7,213 nucleotides of DNA from JAWXVE01 sp044425555 (GCA_044425555.1 JAWXVF010000131.1:1-7213); one strand, 5' to 3'; counted from the first letter of the stretch, positions 1 through 6,510 are shown. Notes: generated by a model not told the origin, from the letters alone. Made by a program: numbers and translations.

Positions 1-1179
1 TTTTCCAGCTCCAGTGGCTCCTACAATGGCATAACTTTCCCCTTTGTTAACTGTAAAATTAATGTTGTGAAGAATCTCGTGTCCTTCTTCATAGCTAAAG
101 CAAACATCTTCAAATCTTACCTCTCCATAGATTTCAGGCATTAGTGTAGCACCTTCGCAATCGTTAATAAGTACTGGTTCATCAATGGTTTCAAAGATTC
201 TCTCTAGATACGAAATGGAAGTAAGTAGGGAATTATAAAGTGCGGCAAGGGTGTTAATAGGAGTCCAAAATCTTCCAATATAACTAGTAAAAGCAATGAG
301 TGTACCAACTTGTAAGGGAGAAGAACCGTTCACCATCATCTGTATTCCTATTACATAAACACAAGCAGTGGTGACGGCTGATATTAAATCCACACTTGGT
401 CCAATGATTAGATTATAAATAACAGCATGCATCCAAGTGGAACGATAACTATTGCTTAATGTATTGAAGATAGTAGAATTCTCTTGTTCTCTTACATTAG
501 ATTGTGTCACAGAGATTCCATTAATGCTTTCTGCAATATAAGCATTGAGATTTGACTGTTTATTAGATTGAATCTGCCAAGCAATTCGTTGACGATTTTT
601 AACAAAAATAATGACTGCTGCCAATAAAGGAAGTCCGCATAATGCCACTAGAGTAAGTTGTACATCGCAATAAAGCATAAAGATAATAATAAGAATCAAG
701 TTAAATAAGTCTGTAATCGTATTTACAATTCCGTTACTTAGCAAATCACTTAAATTGTTTACATAATTTACAACACGAACTTGAATTTTACCATGAGGTC
801 GATCATCGTAGTAACTAAATGGTAAAGATTGTAAGTGGACAAAAATATCTTCACGTAATTGGTGAATAATTCTTTGCCCAATATCACTCATGGTTTTAAT
901 ACGAATACGAATGCAGATGGCATTAATGAGAAGAATGACAATGGTATAGATGCATAAACGTATGATTCCTTTCATATCTTCTTGAGGAATTAATTCATCC
1001 ATAACTTGTTGAAGAAATAAAGGTATGAACATGGTAAGAGCAGAAGAGATTAAGATAATCACAACAATAAAAGCCATGCTTTTTTTGTAAGGTATGATAT
1101 AAGTTCCAAGTTTTTTTAATTGTGCAACGTCAAATCCTTCTTCTAAGACTTCGTCTACATCGTAGCGGTTACGTGCCAT
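1..1179 (-). CDS. ABC exporter half-transporter, second subunit of a heterodimeric pair (C-terminus cut by the window edge)
   Basis: The frame is open from an ATG at 1179 to base 1, giving 393 residues with no stop. It starts MARNRYDVDE. A short cytoplasmic N-terminus is followed by hydrophobic segments around residues 34-53 and 74-90, with further ones near 150-190 and 250-310, as in the six-helix ABC exporter membrane domain. The nucleotide-binding domain begins near residue 350. It shows the A-loop tyrosine in VCFSY (Tyr363) and a canonical Walker A, GATGAGK, at 387-393; the window ends there, so Walker B, signature and switch His cannot be seen. An AGGAGG site 8 bases upstream supports the start. 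The gene lies 37 bp downstream of another ABC half-transporter in the same direction, so the two probably form one exporter of the BmrCD/LmrCD/TM287-288 type. The consensus A-loop and Walker A suggest that this is the subunit with the catalytically competent site. The substrate (drug, peptide or lipid) cannot be told. Confidence 0.93.
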   Translation of the reverse strand, partial: MARNRYDVDEVLEEGFDVAQLKKLGTYIIPYKKSMAFIVVIILISSALTMFIPLFLQQVMDELIPQEDMKGIIRLCIYTIVILLINAICIRIRIKTMSDIGQRIIHQLREDIFVHLQSLPFSYYDDRPHGKIQVRVVNYVNNLSDLLSNGIVNTITDLFNLILIIIFMLYCDVQLTLVALCGLPLLAAVIIFVKNRQRIAWQIQSNKQSNLNAYIAESINGISVTQSNVREQENSTIFNTLSNSYRSTWMHAVIYNLIIGPSVDLISAVTTACVYVIGIQMMVNGSSPLQVGTLIAFTSYIGRFWTPINTLAALYNSLLTSISYLERIFETIDEPVLINDCEGATLMPEIYGEVRFEDVCFSYEEGHEILHNINFTVNKGESYAIVGATGAGK

Positions 1180-1187
1180 AGGGGAAT

Positions 1188-1193
1188 CCTCCT
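1188..1193 (-). promoter_or_regulatory. Ribosome binding site of the downstream ABC gene
   Basis: On the minus strand this reads AGGAGG, followed by 8 bases and the ATG at 1179. It fixes the start of the partial ABC gene. It lies in the 37-base gap after the preceding gene, where I see no terminator, which supports co-transcription. Confidence 0.85.
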
Positions 1194-1216
1194 AGTTTTA
1201 TAGATAGTAATATGAG

Positions 1217-2971
1217 TTAAATGTTACTTCGTTCTTTTAATAATTCATATGGGATTTCCCCATATTGATTCTTAAATGCACTAGTATAATAGCCATTTTG
1301 TGTCAATAGAGAATCGTGTGTACCAGATTCTACAATACGTCCATGATCCATTACTAAGATTAGATCTGCATCTCGAATAGAAGAAATGCGATAAGCAATG
1401 ACAAAGATTGTACAATCTCCTTTTAGGGTATCAAGCTGAGATTGAATATAACTTTCTGTTTCCATATCCACAGCAGAGGTAGTATCATCTAATATTAAAA
1501 TAGAGGGATCTTTTAATAATGCTCGTGCAAGAGAAATTCTTTGCTTTTGCCCACCAGATAATCCCATTCCACGTTCGCCAATAATCGTATCGTATTTATC
1601 AGGCATGGTTTGGATAAAGTGATTGGCATCCGCCATGATAGCGGCCTTCTTTACATCTTCAAATGGACAATCAGGTCTTGCATAAGCAATATTACCTTCA
1701 ATGGTATCAGAGAATAAGAATACATCTTGCATAGCCATACCAATATGATCTCTTAAGTTATATAAGTCATGATTCTTCACGTCTTTACCATCTACAAGTA
1801 TAGTACCTGAAGTGGGATCATAGAAACGGCATAATAGATTCATAAGAGTAGATTTTCCAGACCCTGTAGAACCAATAATTCCAATGGTTTGACCAGCTTT
1901 AATCTTAAAGTTAATGTCCATCACAATGTCTTCGTCATCTGCACGATAGGACACATTTTGAAATTCAATGGTACCACGTACAGGAGTTCGATTATGGTTG
2001 CTATGTATATTTTTAACAGAAGGCTCTTCTTTATAAGTATCGTATATTTTTGTCAAGCTTGTTAAAAAGTTTTGTATATCATTTAATTTCCAACAGAACA
2101 TACGCAGTGGGTTGTTGAGCATCCATAGATATTGGTTAATACGAACTAAGTCACCAAGAGTGATTTCCCCTTGAATAGTCATATAACCACCCAATCCCAT
2201 TAGGATGACAGTTAACATATTAGCGAATACATCAAAGATTGGGACATAATTCATCCATACTTTTGCTGCATTTAATTGTGCATCACGAAAAGAATCGTTT
2301 TGTATATTGAATTTAGAAATTTCATACGCCTCTTGGCTAAATGCTTTGATGACACGATTTCCACTAATGTTTTCTTGTACAAAAGAATTAAGTGCAGAAT
2401 AACATTCACGATTTCGTTGGAATGCAGGTTTAATCTGCTTAAATTGTAGATAAGAAATAAAGGCGGAAAAAGGTAATACAATCATCATGTAACTTGCAAT
2501 AGTAACATTAATGGTAAAAATCATACTTAAAGCAAATATAAAAAATAAAATCTGTTGGTACGTAGTATAAATAGTAAAGGCGATAAAATGTCGAATGGCT
2601 TCAATATCCCCAGTTTGACGACTCATTAAATCCCCAGTCTTCTTCTTATTATAAAAAGTGAAGTCTTCTTCTAGTAATTTACGATAAATAGCATTTCGCA
2701 TATCGTATAATACCGATTGAGAAGATTTTTCAAAGATTACTTGAAGATAAAAACGTATTGCACCTATTAAGACGGTTACGCCAATTAAAATAGCAATACA
2801 ATAAGGGAGTAAATCGTAGTTCGCTCCAATGATTACATCATCTACAATGGTACCTGCAATTTGAGGATTCACAATAGAAAGGATGACCGAAAGGGTGGTT
2901 AAGAATAAACCGAGTATCATTTGGAATGTGTGTTTTTTGAAAAAAGTGTTAAACCATTTAATGGAATTCAT
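1217..2971 (-). CDS. ABC exporter half-transporter, first subunit, with a degenerate ATP site
   Basis: A 584-residue protein with the normal length and order of an ABC exporter half: membrane domain about residues 1-310, with helices near 15-35, 55-78, 130-175 and 245-265, then a nucleotide-binding domain about 335-570. Visible motifs are Walker A GSTGSGKST (367-375), Q-loop Gln415, signature LSGGQ (471-475), Walker B ILILDD (491-496) and D-loop SAVD (499-502). Three ATP-site residues depart from consensus: Asp496 replaces the catalytic Glu, Tyr527 replaces the switch His (IAYR instead of IAHR), and the A-loop aromatic position appears to be Ala344. In heterodimeric exporters such as TM287/288, LmrCD, BmrCD and TAP, one subunit typically carries such a degenerate site, while its intact signature motif completes the active site of the partner. 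The partner is the next gene downstream. The start is supported by GGAGG 7 bases upstream. The gene is transcribed divergently from an AraC-type regulator. The substrate is unknown. Confidence 0.95.
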   Translation of the reverse strand: MNSIKWFNTFFKKHTFQMILGLFLTTLSVILSIVNPQIAGTIVDDVIIGANYDLLPYCIAILIGVTVLIGAIRFYLQVIFEKSSQSVLYDMRNAIYRKLLEEDFTFYNKKKTGDLMSRQTGDIEAIRHFIAFTIYTTYQQILFFIFALSMIFTINVTIASYMMIVLPFSAFISYLQFKQIKPAFQRNRECYSALNSFVQENISGNRVIKAFSQEAYEISKFNIQNDSFRDAQLNAAKVWMNYVPIFDVFANMLTVILMGLGGYMTIQGEITLGDLVRINQYLWMLNNPLRMFCWKLNDIQNFLTSLTKIYDTYKEEPSVKNIHSNHNRTPVRGTIEFQNVSYRADDEDIVMDINFKIKAGQTIGIIGSTGSGKSTLMNLLCRFYDPTSGTILVDGKDVKNHDLYNLRDHIGMAMQDVFLFSDTIEGNIAYARPDCPFEDVKKAAIMADANHFIQTMPDKYDTIIGERGMGLSGGQKQRISLARALLKDPSILILDDTTSAVDMETESYIQSQLDTLKGDCTIFVIAYRISSIRDADLILVMDHGRIVESGTHDSLLTQNGYYTSAFKNQYGEIPYELLKERSNI

Positions 2972-2978
2972 GTAAAAA

Positions 2979-2983
2979 CCTCC
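2979..2983 (-). promoter_or_regulatory. Ribosome binding site of the first ABC gene
   Basis: GGAGG on the minus strand, 7 bases upstream of the ATG at 2971. It confirms that start codon. Confidence 0.85.
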
Positions 2984-3013
2984 AATTGCATGATAATTTG
3001 ATTAGGTATTCCT

Positions 3014-3042
3014 ATTATAGTAGTTTTGTAAGAAGTACAGAA
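3014..3042 (-). promoter_or_regulatory. Predicted promoter of the ABC exporter operon
   Basis: A perfect -10 hexamer, TATAAT on the minus strand, occupies 3014-3019. Seventeen bases upstream, at 3037-3042, the -35 position reads TTCTGT, a poor match to TTGACA. Transcription would begin near 3007 and give a leader of about 36 bases with a good ribosome binding site. A strong -10 with a weak -35 is typical of promoters that need an activator. The repeats described at 3042-3075 sit exactly where such an activator would bind. This is predicted from sequence only. Confidence 0.65.
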
Positions 3043-3075
3043 TGGATTATCTTGCGTGAAAGATGAACTATCTTG
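3042..3075. promoter_or_regulatory. Tandem 13-bp direct repeats, probable operator of the AraC-family regulator
   Basis: Two copies of ATGRAYTATCTTG lie at 3042-3054 and 3063-3075. They match at 11 of 13 positions; both mismatches are transitions. Their spacing is exactly 21 bp, two helical turns, so both half-sites face the same side of the DNA. AraC-family dimers commonly bind direct repeats with about this spacing. The copy nearer the ABC genes abuts and overlaps by one base the weak -35 of the ABC promoter, which is the class II activation geometry. A weaker, inverted match (TAAGATA, 3095-3101) lies between the -35 and -10 of the regulator's own promoter and could mediate autoregulation. 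The repeat is seen directly; the link to the regulator is inferred from position. Confidence 0.65.
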
Positions 3076-3086
3076 TAAAAATTTGT

Positions 3087-3115
3087 TTTACAATTAAGAT
3101 AAAACAAGTTACACT
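3087..3115 (+). promoter_or_regulatory. Predicted promoter of the AraC-family regulator gene
   Basis: TTTACA at 3087-3092 matches the -35 consensus at five of six positions. Seventeen bases on, TACACT at 3110-3115 matches the -10 consensus at four of six. Transcription would start near 3122, leaving a leader of about 35 bases. The promoter faces away from the ABC operon promoter, with the 21-bp-spaced repeats between the two. Confidence 0.55.
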
Positions 3116-3156
3116 AAGAGAGTATGAATAGGGTTGTGAAAAGAGGGACATGAGTG

Positions 3157-4038
3157 ATGATGGAAAATGAAAAAATACCATTAAAAATTGAATACTGCAA
3201 TCCGATTTTGCAATATTCTTTTAAAGGGGTTAAGACGATTAGTGAAATCAATAGTCACCAACATGATTTTACAGAAATTGCAGTGATTTTATCAGGTAAG
3301 GCGAGATACTGTGTAGGAGATGAAGAAGTTACCATTGAAGCAGGAGATATCTTGATTTTTAATCCCAAAGTAGCACATCGTTGCATTCTATCAGAAGAAG
3401 AAAAACAATCGGTAACCATATTTTTTATAGGATTTACAGACGTTAAATTGCAAGATTATGAAAAGAATCATATTCCTTTATCAGAGGTTGGTAATAGGGT
3501 TCATACATCAGGTGAATTAAAAGAAAAGATATTTAAAATCTGTTTAGCAATGGAATTAGAAAATGAGAAATGGCAAATAGGACGTTATTTTATGTTGCAA
3601 TCTTATCTGTTACAGATTCTAATGATTGTATTACGAGAGGAAAGCACGCCAATTGAAGATCCAATAGAAAAGTTTGCATTTGAATCTACGAATAAAAAAT
3701 ATGTGGTAAATCAAATCGTTACTTATATGGATCATCATTATATGGAAAAGATTTCTCTAGAACAAATAGCGGAGAATATGTATTTAAGTCCTTTTTATAT
3801 TTCTAGAATTTTTAAAAGTGAGTTAGGAGAGGCACCCATTACCTATTTGATTAATAAACGTTTAGAAAAGGCGAAGAATATGTTAGAAACAGATCTTGAT
3901 ATGAGTGTACAAAATGCAGCAGTTTGTGTGGGGTATCAAGATGTCTATTATTTTAGCAGATTATTTAAGAAAAAATATGGATATGCTCCCTCTAAAGCAA
4001 AACACATTAGTAGAAAAGGTAAAGAGGAGGATGTATAA
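3157..4038 (+). CDS. AraC-family transcriptional regulator with N-terminal cupin sensor domain
   Basis: About 293 residues, the usual length for the family. An N-terminal cupin (AraC_binding-like) domain covers roughly residues 15-165. It carries HQHDFTE followed by a glycine seven residues after the Glu, an exact cupin motif 1 pattern HxHx3Ex6G, and a later GDILIFNPKVAH that supplies the fourth potential metal ligand. The C-terminal part (about 183-285) holds two helix-turn-helix motifs: ISLEQIAENMYLSPFYISR, and the second around AAVCVGYQDVYYFSRLFKKK, ending with the typical YGYAPSKAK. The start is ambiguous: GTG 3154, ATG 3157 and ATG 3160 are consecutive in frame behind a GAGGG site at 3143-3147; ATG 3157 is chosen as the best compromise of codon and spacing. 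Its position, divergent from the ABC exporter genes with paired repeats in between, suggests that it activates them. The cupin fold often binds a small effector, but the ligand here is not predictable. Confidence 0.93.
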   Translation: MMENEKIPLKIEYCNPILQYSFKGVKTISEINSHQHDFTEIAVILSGKARYCVGDEEVTIEAGDILIFNPKVAHRCILSEEEKQSVTIFFIGFTDVKLQDYEKNHIPLSEVGNRVHTSGELKEKIFKICLAMELENEKWQIGRYFMLQSYLLQILMIVLREESTPIEDPIEKFAFESTNKKYVVNQIVTYMDHHYMEKISLEQIAENMYLSPFYISRIFKSELGEAPITYLINKRLEKAKNMLETDLDMSVQNAAVCVGYQDVYYFSRLFKKKYGYAPSKAKHISRKGKEEDV

Positions 4039-4046
4039 TGAACTAG
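4025..4046 (+). other. Strong Shine-Dalgarno followed by a two-codon ORF (ATG AAC TAG)
   Basis: AGGAGG at 4025-4030, inside the last codons of the regulator gene, is followed by 7 bases and an ATG at 4038. That ATG overlaps the regulator stop as TAATG, the typical layout of a translationally coupled downstream gene. The reading frame ends at once: ATG AAC TAG (4038-4046). All three frames from here contain stops before the protease start at 4094. It could be a minimal leader ORF, the remnant of a lost gene start, or chance. What is certain is that this good initiation site does not lead into the protease. Confidence 0.4.
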
Positions 4047-4050
4047 ATTC

Positions 4051-4079
4051 GTGGCATATAGTAGTAGAAAGAACATAAT
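4051..4079 (+). promoter_or_regulatory. Possible promoter in front of the S8 protease gene
   Basis: GTGGCA at 4051-4056 (four of six matches to the -35 consensus) and CATAAT at 4074-4079 (five of six to the -10) are separated by 17 bases. Transcription would start near 4086, only about 8 bases before the protease ATG, so the message would be nearly leaderless. In AT-rich DNA a match of this quality can arise by chance, and the gene could equally be read from the regulator's promoter. Confidence 0.3.
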
Positions 4080-4093
4080 GGATATGGTATAAA

Positions 4094-5842
4094 ATGACGT
4101 GTGAAGAGATGATACAATCACAAGAGTATACAGAGATATTAATTGATCCTGCAGCATTACAAGAATTTGGAGGAATATTAGAAGAAGATACGTGCTATCA
4201 TAGTATTAATTCACAAGTGGGAGTATTGTATGTAGAACAAAAGAGAGTGCCTCCTATTCAAATTACTGATTCGGATTATGCTTATTTTCCTAAGGTATAT
4301 GGACTTATGATGGAAGGAATACAAATGGAGAATCCTTTAATGGAACAACAAACAGAAGGGCTGCCCTTTTTATTTGATCCCTTAAGTTTAATAGAAGCAG
4401 GAATCTTAACAGCACAAAATCCCCCTTTGAATCTAACAGGAAAAGGTGTTATAATTGGAGTAATTGATACGGGAATTGATTACCAAAATCCTGTTTTTCA
4501 AACAGAAGATGGACGTTCTAGAATTCAGGGGATTTGGGATCAGACTATAACAGGTGGAAATGTTCCAGAGGGATTTCTGTATGGAAGTGAGTATACGAAT
4601 GTACAGATTCAAGAAGCCTTAGAGAAAGAAAATCCAGAAGAGTGGGTACCTAGTCGAGATGAAATAGGGCATGGGACTATGGTTACAAGTGTAGCAGCAG
4701 GAAGTCGATTAGAAAATGGTCGGCGATATATTGGGGCGGCACCAGATTCGCAGATTGCAGTGGTAAAATTAAAGCAAGCTAAGAGCAATCAACGAAGGTA
4801 TTACCATGTCGAAAAGGATGTGCCATGCTATATGGAAAGCGATGTGCTACAAGGTATTCAATATCTTCAAAAGTTCGCCGTAGAATATAAGAAGCCATTA
4901 GTAATCTACATAGGTGTAGGTACGAATCTTGGAAGTCATGGTGGAACAGGAATTTTAAGTGATTATATACGAAACCTTTCGCTATTAAAGAGTCGTGTCT
5001 TTGTAATAGGAGGTGGAAACGAAGGCAATGCGAATCACCACTATGAAGGAACTTATGAAGAAGGAGTACAAACGAAGAAAATCGAGTTTCGAGTAGCAGA
5101 AGGAGAAACAGGATTTGTAATGGAATTATGGGGAGAAGTACCATATGAATTTTCTATTGTAATTCGTTCTCCAGGAGGAGAAAGTGTAAGACCTGTTTTT
5201 CGAAATACAACGCAATCTCAAACGTATTCTTTTGTGTTTGAGAGGACGAGGATTACCATAGATTATCTGTTAATTGAAGCAAGTTCTGGTATGGAATTAA
5301 TTCGCCTAGCATTTGATGCACCCACAGAAGGAATTTGGATAATGGAAGTTACCAAAGAAAGTATAATGAAGGGTGGAACGATTCATGGGTGGTTACCCAT
5401 TAAGCCTTTTCTACAAGAAGATACTTATTTTCTAACAGCACAACCGAAAGTGACTCTGGTAGAACCTGGTAATACAGAGAATGCAATCACGGTATCAGCG
5501 TATCAAGCAGAAAGCAATGGTTTTAGTATTACATCTAGTCGAGGATATACGATTACCAACAAGCGAAAGCCAGATTTGGCAGCACCAGGTGTACAAGTGT
5601 CTACTATTTATGGAAAACAATCAGGAAGTAGTTTAGCTGCTGCCATGACAGCAGGAGGAGTCGCTCAATTTTTACAGTGGGCAGTTATAGAACAGAATGA
5701 TTTATTTGTAGATTCTAGAAAAGTAAAGAATTATTTTATTCGAGGTGCTACAAGAGAACGTGATTTGGAGTATCCAAATGAAGAATGGGGTTATGGAACA
5801 CTTAATGTTGCAGGAGTATTTCGGTGGATTGCAGGATTTTAA
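4094..5842 (+). CDS. S8-family (subtilisin-like) serine protease, intracellular clostridial Csp-like type
   Basis: A 582-residue subtilase with all catalytic elements: Asp125 in VIDTG, His193 in GHGT, oxyanion Asn309 in GGGNEGN and Ser513 in GSSLAAAMTAGG (Ser for the more usual Thr before the nucleophile). Residues 1 to about 90 precede the catalytic domain and could be a propeptide; the start MTCEEMIQ shows no signal peptide, so the protein probably acts in the cytoplasm or spore. About 200 residues separate the Asn and Ser motifs. The stretch near 320-445 is beta-rich and resembles the jelly-roll insert of clostridial Csp germination proteases, to which this architecture is closest. The start is forced by an in-frame stop at 4076, but ATG 4094 has no clear ribosome binding site. 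The gene lies 55 bp after the AraC-type regulator and 77 bp before a signal peptidase II-like gene, all in one direction. Its substrate is unknown; general proteolysis, protein maturation or a spore role are all possible. Confidence 0.93.
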   Translation: MTCEEMIQSQEYTEILIDPAALQEFGGILEEDTCYHSINSQVGVLYVEQKRVPPIQITDSDYAYFPKVYGLMMEGIQMENPLMEQQTEGLPFLFDPLSLIEAGILTAQNPPLNLTGKGVIIGVIDTGIDYQNPVFQTEDGRSRIQGIWDQTITGGNVPEGFLYGSEYTNVQIQEALEKENPEEWVPSRDEIGHGTMVTSVAAGSRLENGRRYIGAAPDSQIAVVKLKQAKSNQRRYYHVEKDVPCYMESDVLQGIQYLQKFAVEYKKPLVIYIGVGTNLGSHGGTGILSDYIRNLSLLKSRVFVIGGGNEGNANHHYEGTYEEGVQTKKIEFRVAEGETGFVMELWGEVPYEFSIVIRSPGGESVRPVFRNTTQSQTYSFVFERTRITIDYLLIEASSGMELIRLAFDAPTEGIWIMEVTKESIMKGGTIHGWLPIKPFLQEDTYFLTAQPKVTLVEPGNTENAITVSAYQAESNGFSITSSRGYTITNKRKPDLAAPGVQVSTIYGKQSGSSLAAAMTAGGVAQFLQWAVIEQNDLFVDSRKVKNYFIRGATRERDLEYPNEEWGYGTLNVAGVFRWIAGF

Positions 5843-5906
5843 GAGCCTTTTAAAGAATACATCTTGGAAGTAGCATAGTTAAGAAGTAATGTAATAAGAA
5901 GAACTT

Positions 5907-5912
5907 AGGAGG
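5907..5912 (+). promoter_or_regulatory. Ribosome binding site that decides the start of the LspA-like gene
   Basis: AGGAGG here is only one base from an ATG at 5914 but 7 bases from the in-frame ATG at 5920. Initiation needs the longer spacing, so the protein should start MGYLCMII at 5920, not two codons earlier. Confidence 0.8.
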
Positions 5913-5919
5913 AATGAAT

Positions 5920-6402
5920 ATGGGATACCTATGTATGATAATTAGTATTTTTATGGCAGATTATTTAGTGAAGAATAAGATAGAACGTTCCCTAGAAATA
6001 GGGGAGAAGATTTATATGTTGAAAGAAAAAGTGATTCTAACAAAGCTTTATAATAAAGGAGCTTTTCTAGGATTTTTACAGAATCATCAAGAAATAGTAA
6101 AGAATATATCGGCAGTAGTCACAAGTGTTTCGGCTCTTTATTTTCTCATACGTTTAGCATGTAAGAGTAATAAGTGTGAGAAGCTAGGGAGTGCCATGAT
6201 TCTAGGCGGTGGACTGAGTAACACATATGATCGCATCGTAAGAAAGTATGTGGTAGATTATGTCAGCTTTACTTCGAGATGGAAGCGTCTTAGGAGTGTT
6301 GTATTTAATATATCAGATTTTTGTATCTTTATTGGCACTTTTTTCTTTGTAGTAGGGAAGAATTGGAATAGTAAGAATAGTAATAGAAAAGATAATAGTT
6401 AG
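5920..6402 (+). CDS. Divergent signal peptidase II (LspA-like) membrane protein
   Basis: A 160-residue protein, within the LspA size range. It has hydrophobic segments around 2-13, 62-79, 91-100 and 134-146 and a polar, basic C-terminal tail. Signal peptidase II motifs are recognisable in order: NKGAF (45-49; family NxGAAF), GGGLSNTYDRIVRKYVVDYV (95-114; family GGALGNLIDR...VVDF) and FNISD (129-133; family FNxAD). The two catalytic aspartates of this aspartyl protease family correspond to Asp104 and Asp133 and are both present. Departures from the norm are ADYLVK in the first helix where LspA usually has DQxxK, and Ser-Asn in place of Gly-Asn before the first catalytic Asp. Signal peptidase II removes signal peptides from prolipoproteins in the membrane. 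Because the housekeeping enzyme is normally better conserved, I take this as an accessory paralogue, perhaps with a dedicated substrate. It follows the S8 protease by 77 bp and is the last gene before a terminator. Confidence 0.78.
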   Translation: MGYLCMIISIFMADYLVKNKIERSLEIGEKIYMLKEKVILTKLYNKGAFLGFLQNHQEIVKNISAVVTSVSALYFLIRLACKSNKCEKLGSAMILGGGLSNTYDRIVRKYVVDYVSFTSRWKRLRSVVFNISDFCIFIGTFFFVVGKNWNSKNSNRKDNS

Positions 6403-6445
6403 AAACAGTATTGAGAGTTGATATAGGAATAGTATAAATTTAAAT

Positions 6446-6510
6446 AAAAGTATAAGTGTTTGCAAGTGTTCTGCTATAGAAGTTAGAGAATTCTTAACAC
6501 TTATACTTTT
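6446..6510. terminator. Bidirectional terminator-like inverted repeat between convergent genes
   Basis: AAAAGTATAAGTGTT (6446-6460) is perfectly complementary to AACACTTATACTTTT (6496-6510), a 15-bp stem with a 35-base loop. On the plus strand the hairpin ends in a run of six T (6507-6512). On the minus strand the other arm ends in TTTT and is followed by T-rich sequence. It lies between the end of the LspA-like gene (6402) and the end of the carbamate kinase gene (6531), so it can serve both. The stem is AT-rich and the loop unusually long for an intrinsic terminator. The rest of the 128-bp gap holds nothing else that I recognise. Confidence 0.7.

Noticed and set aside
4088..4093. TGG-TATAAA, an extended -10-like element directly before the protease ATG
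   Set aside because: Transcription would begin around 4100, after the ATG at 4094, and no -35 is present at the right distance. Probably chance in AT-rich sequence.
4038..4093. Frameshifted N-terminal extension of the protease reading back to the AGGAGG at 4025
   Set aside because: Each frame between 4038 and 4094 has stops, and MTCEEMIQSQEY already looks like a complete N-terminus for this protease type, so no lost extension is needed.
4779..5144. 121-codon open frame on the minus strand inside the protease gene
   Set aside because: It is antisense to the well-supported S8 catalytic domain, has no ribosome binding site or recognisable motif, and is rich in Leu, Phe and His, as expected of a shadow frame.
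5864..5892. TTGGAA, 17 bases, TAATGT as a promoter for the LspA-like gene
   Set aside because: The -10 match is only three of six. There is no terminator after the protease, so read-through is the simpler explanation.
5914..5916. ATG 5914 as the start of the LspA-like gene
   Set aside because: It lies one base from the AGGAGG, too close for initiation; the in-frame ATG at 5920 has the ideal 7-base spacing.
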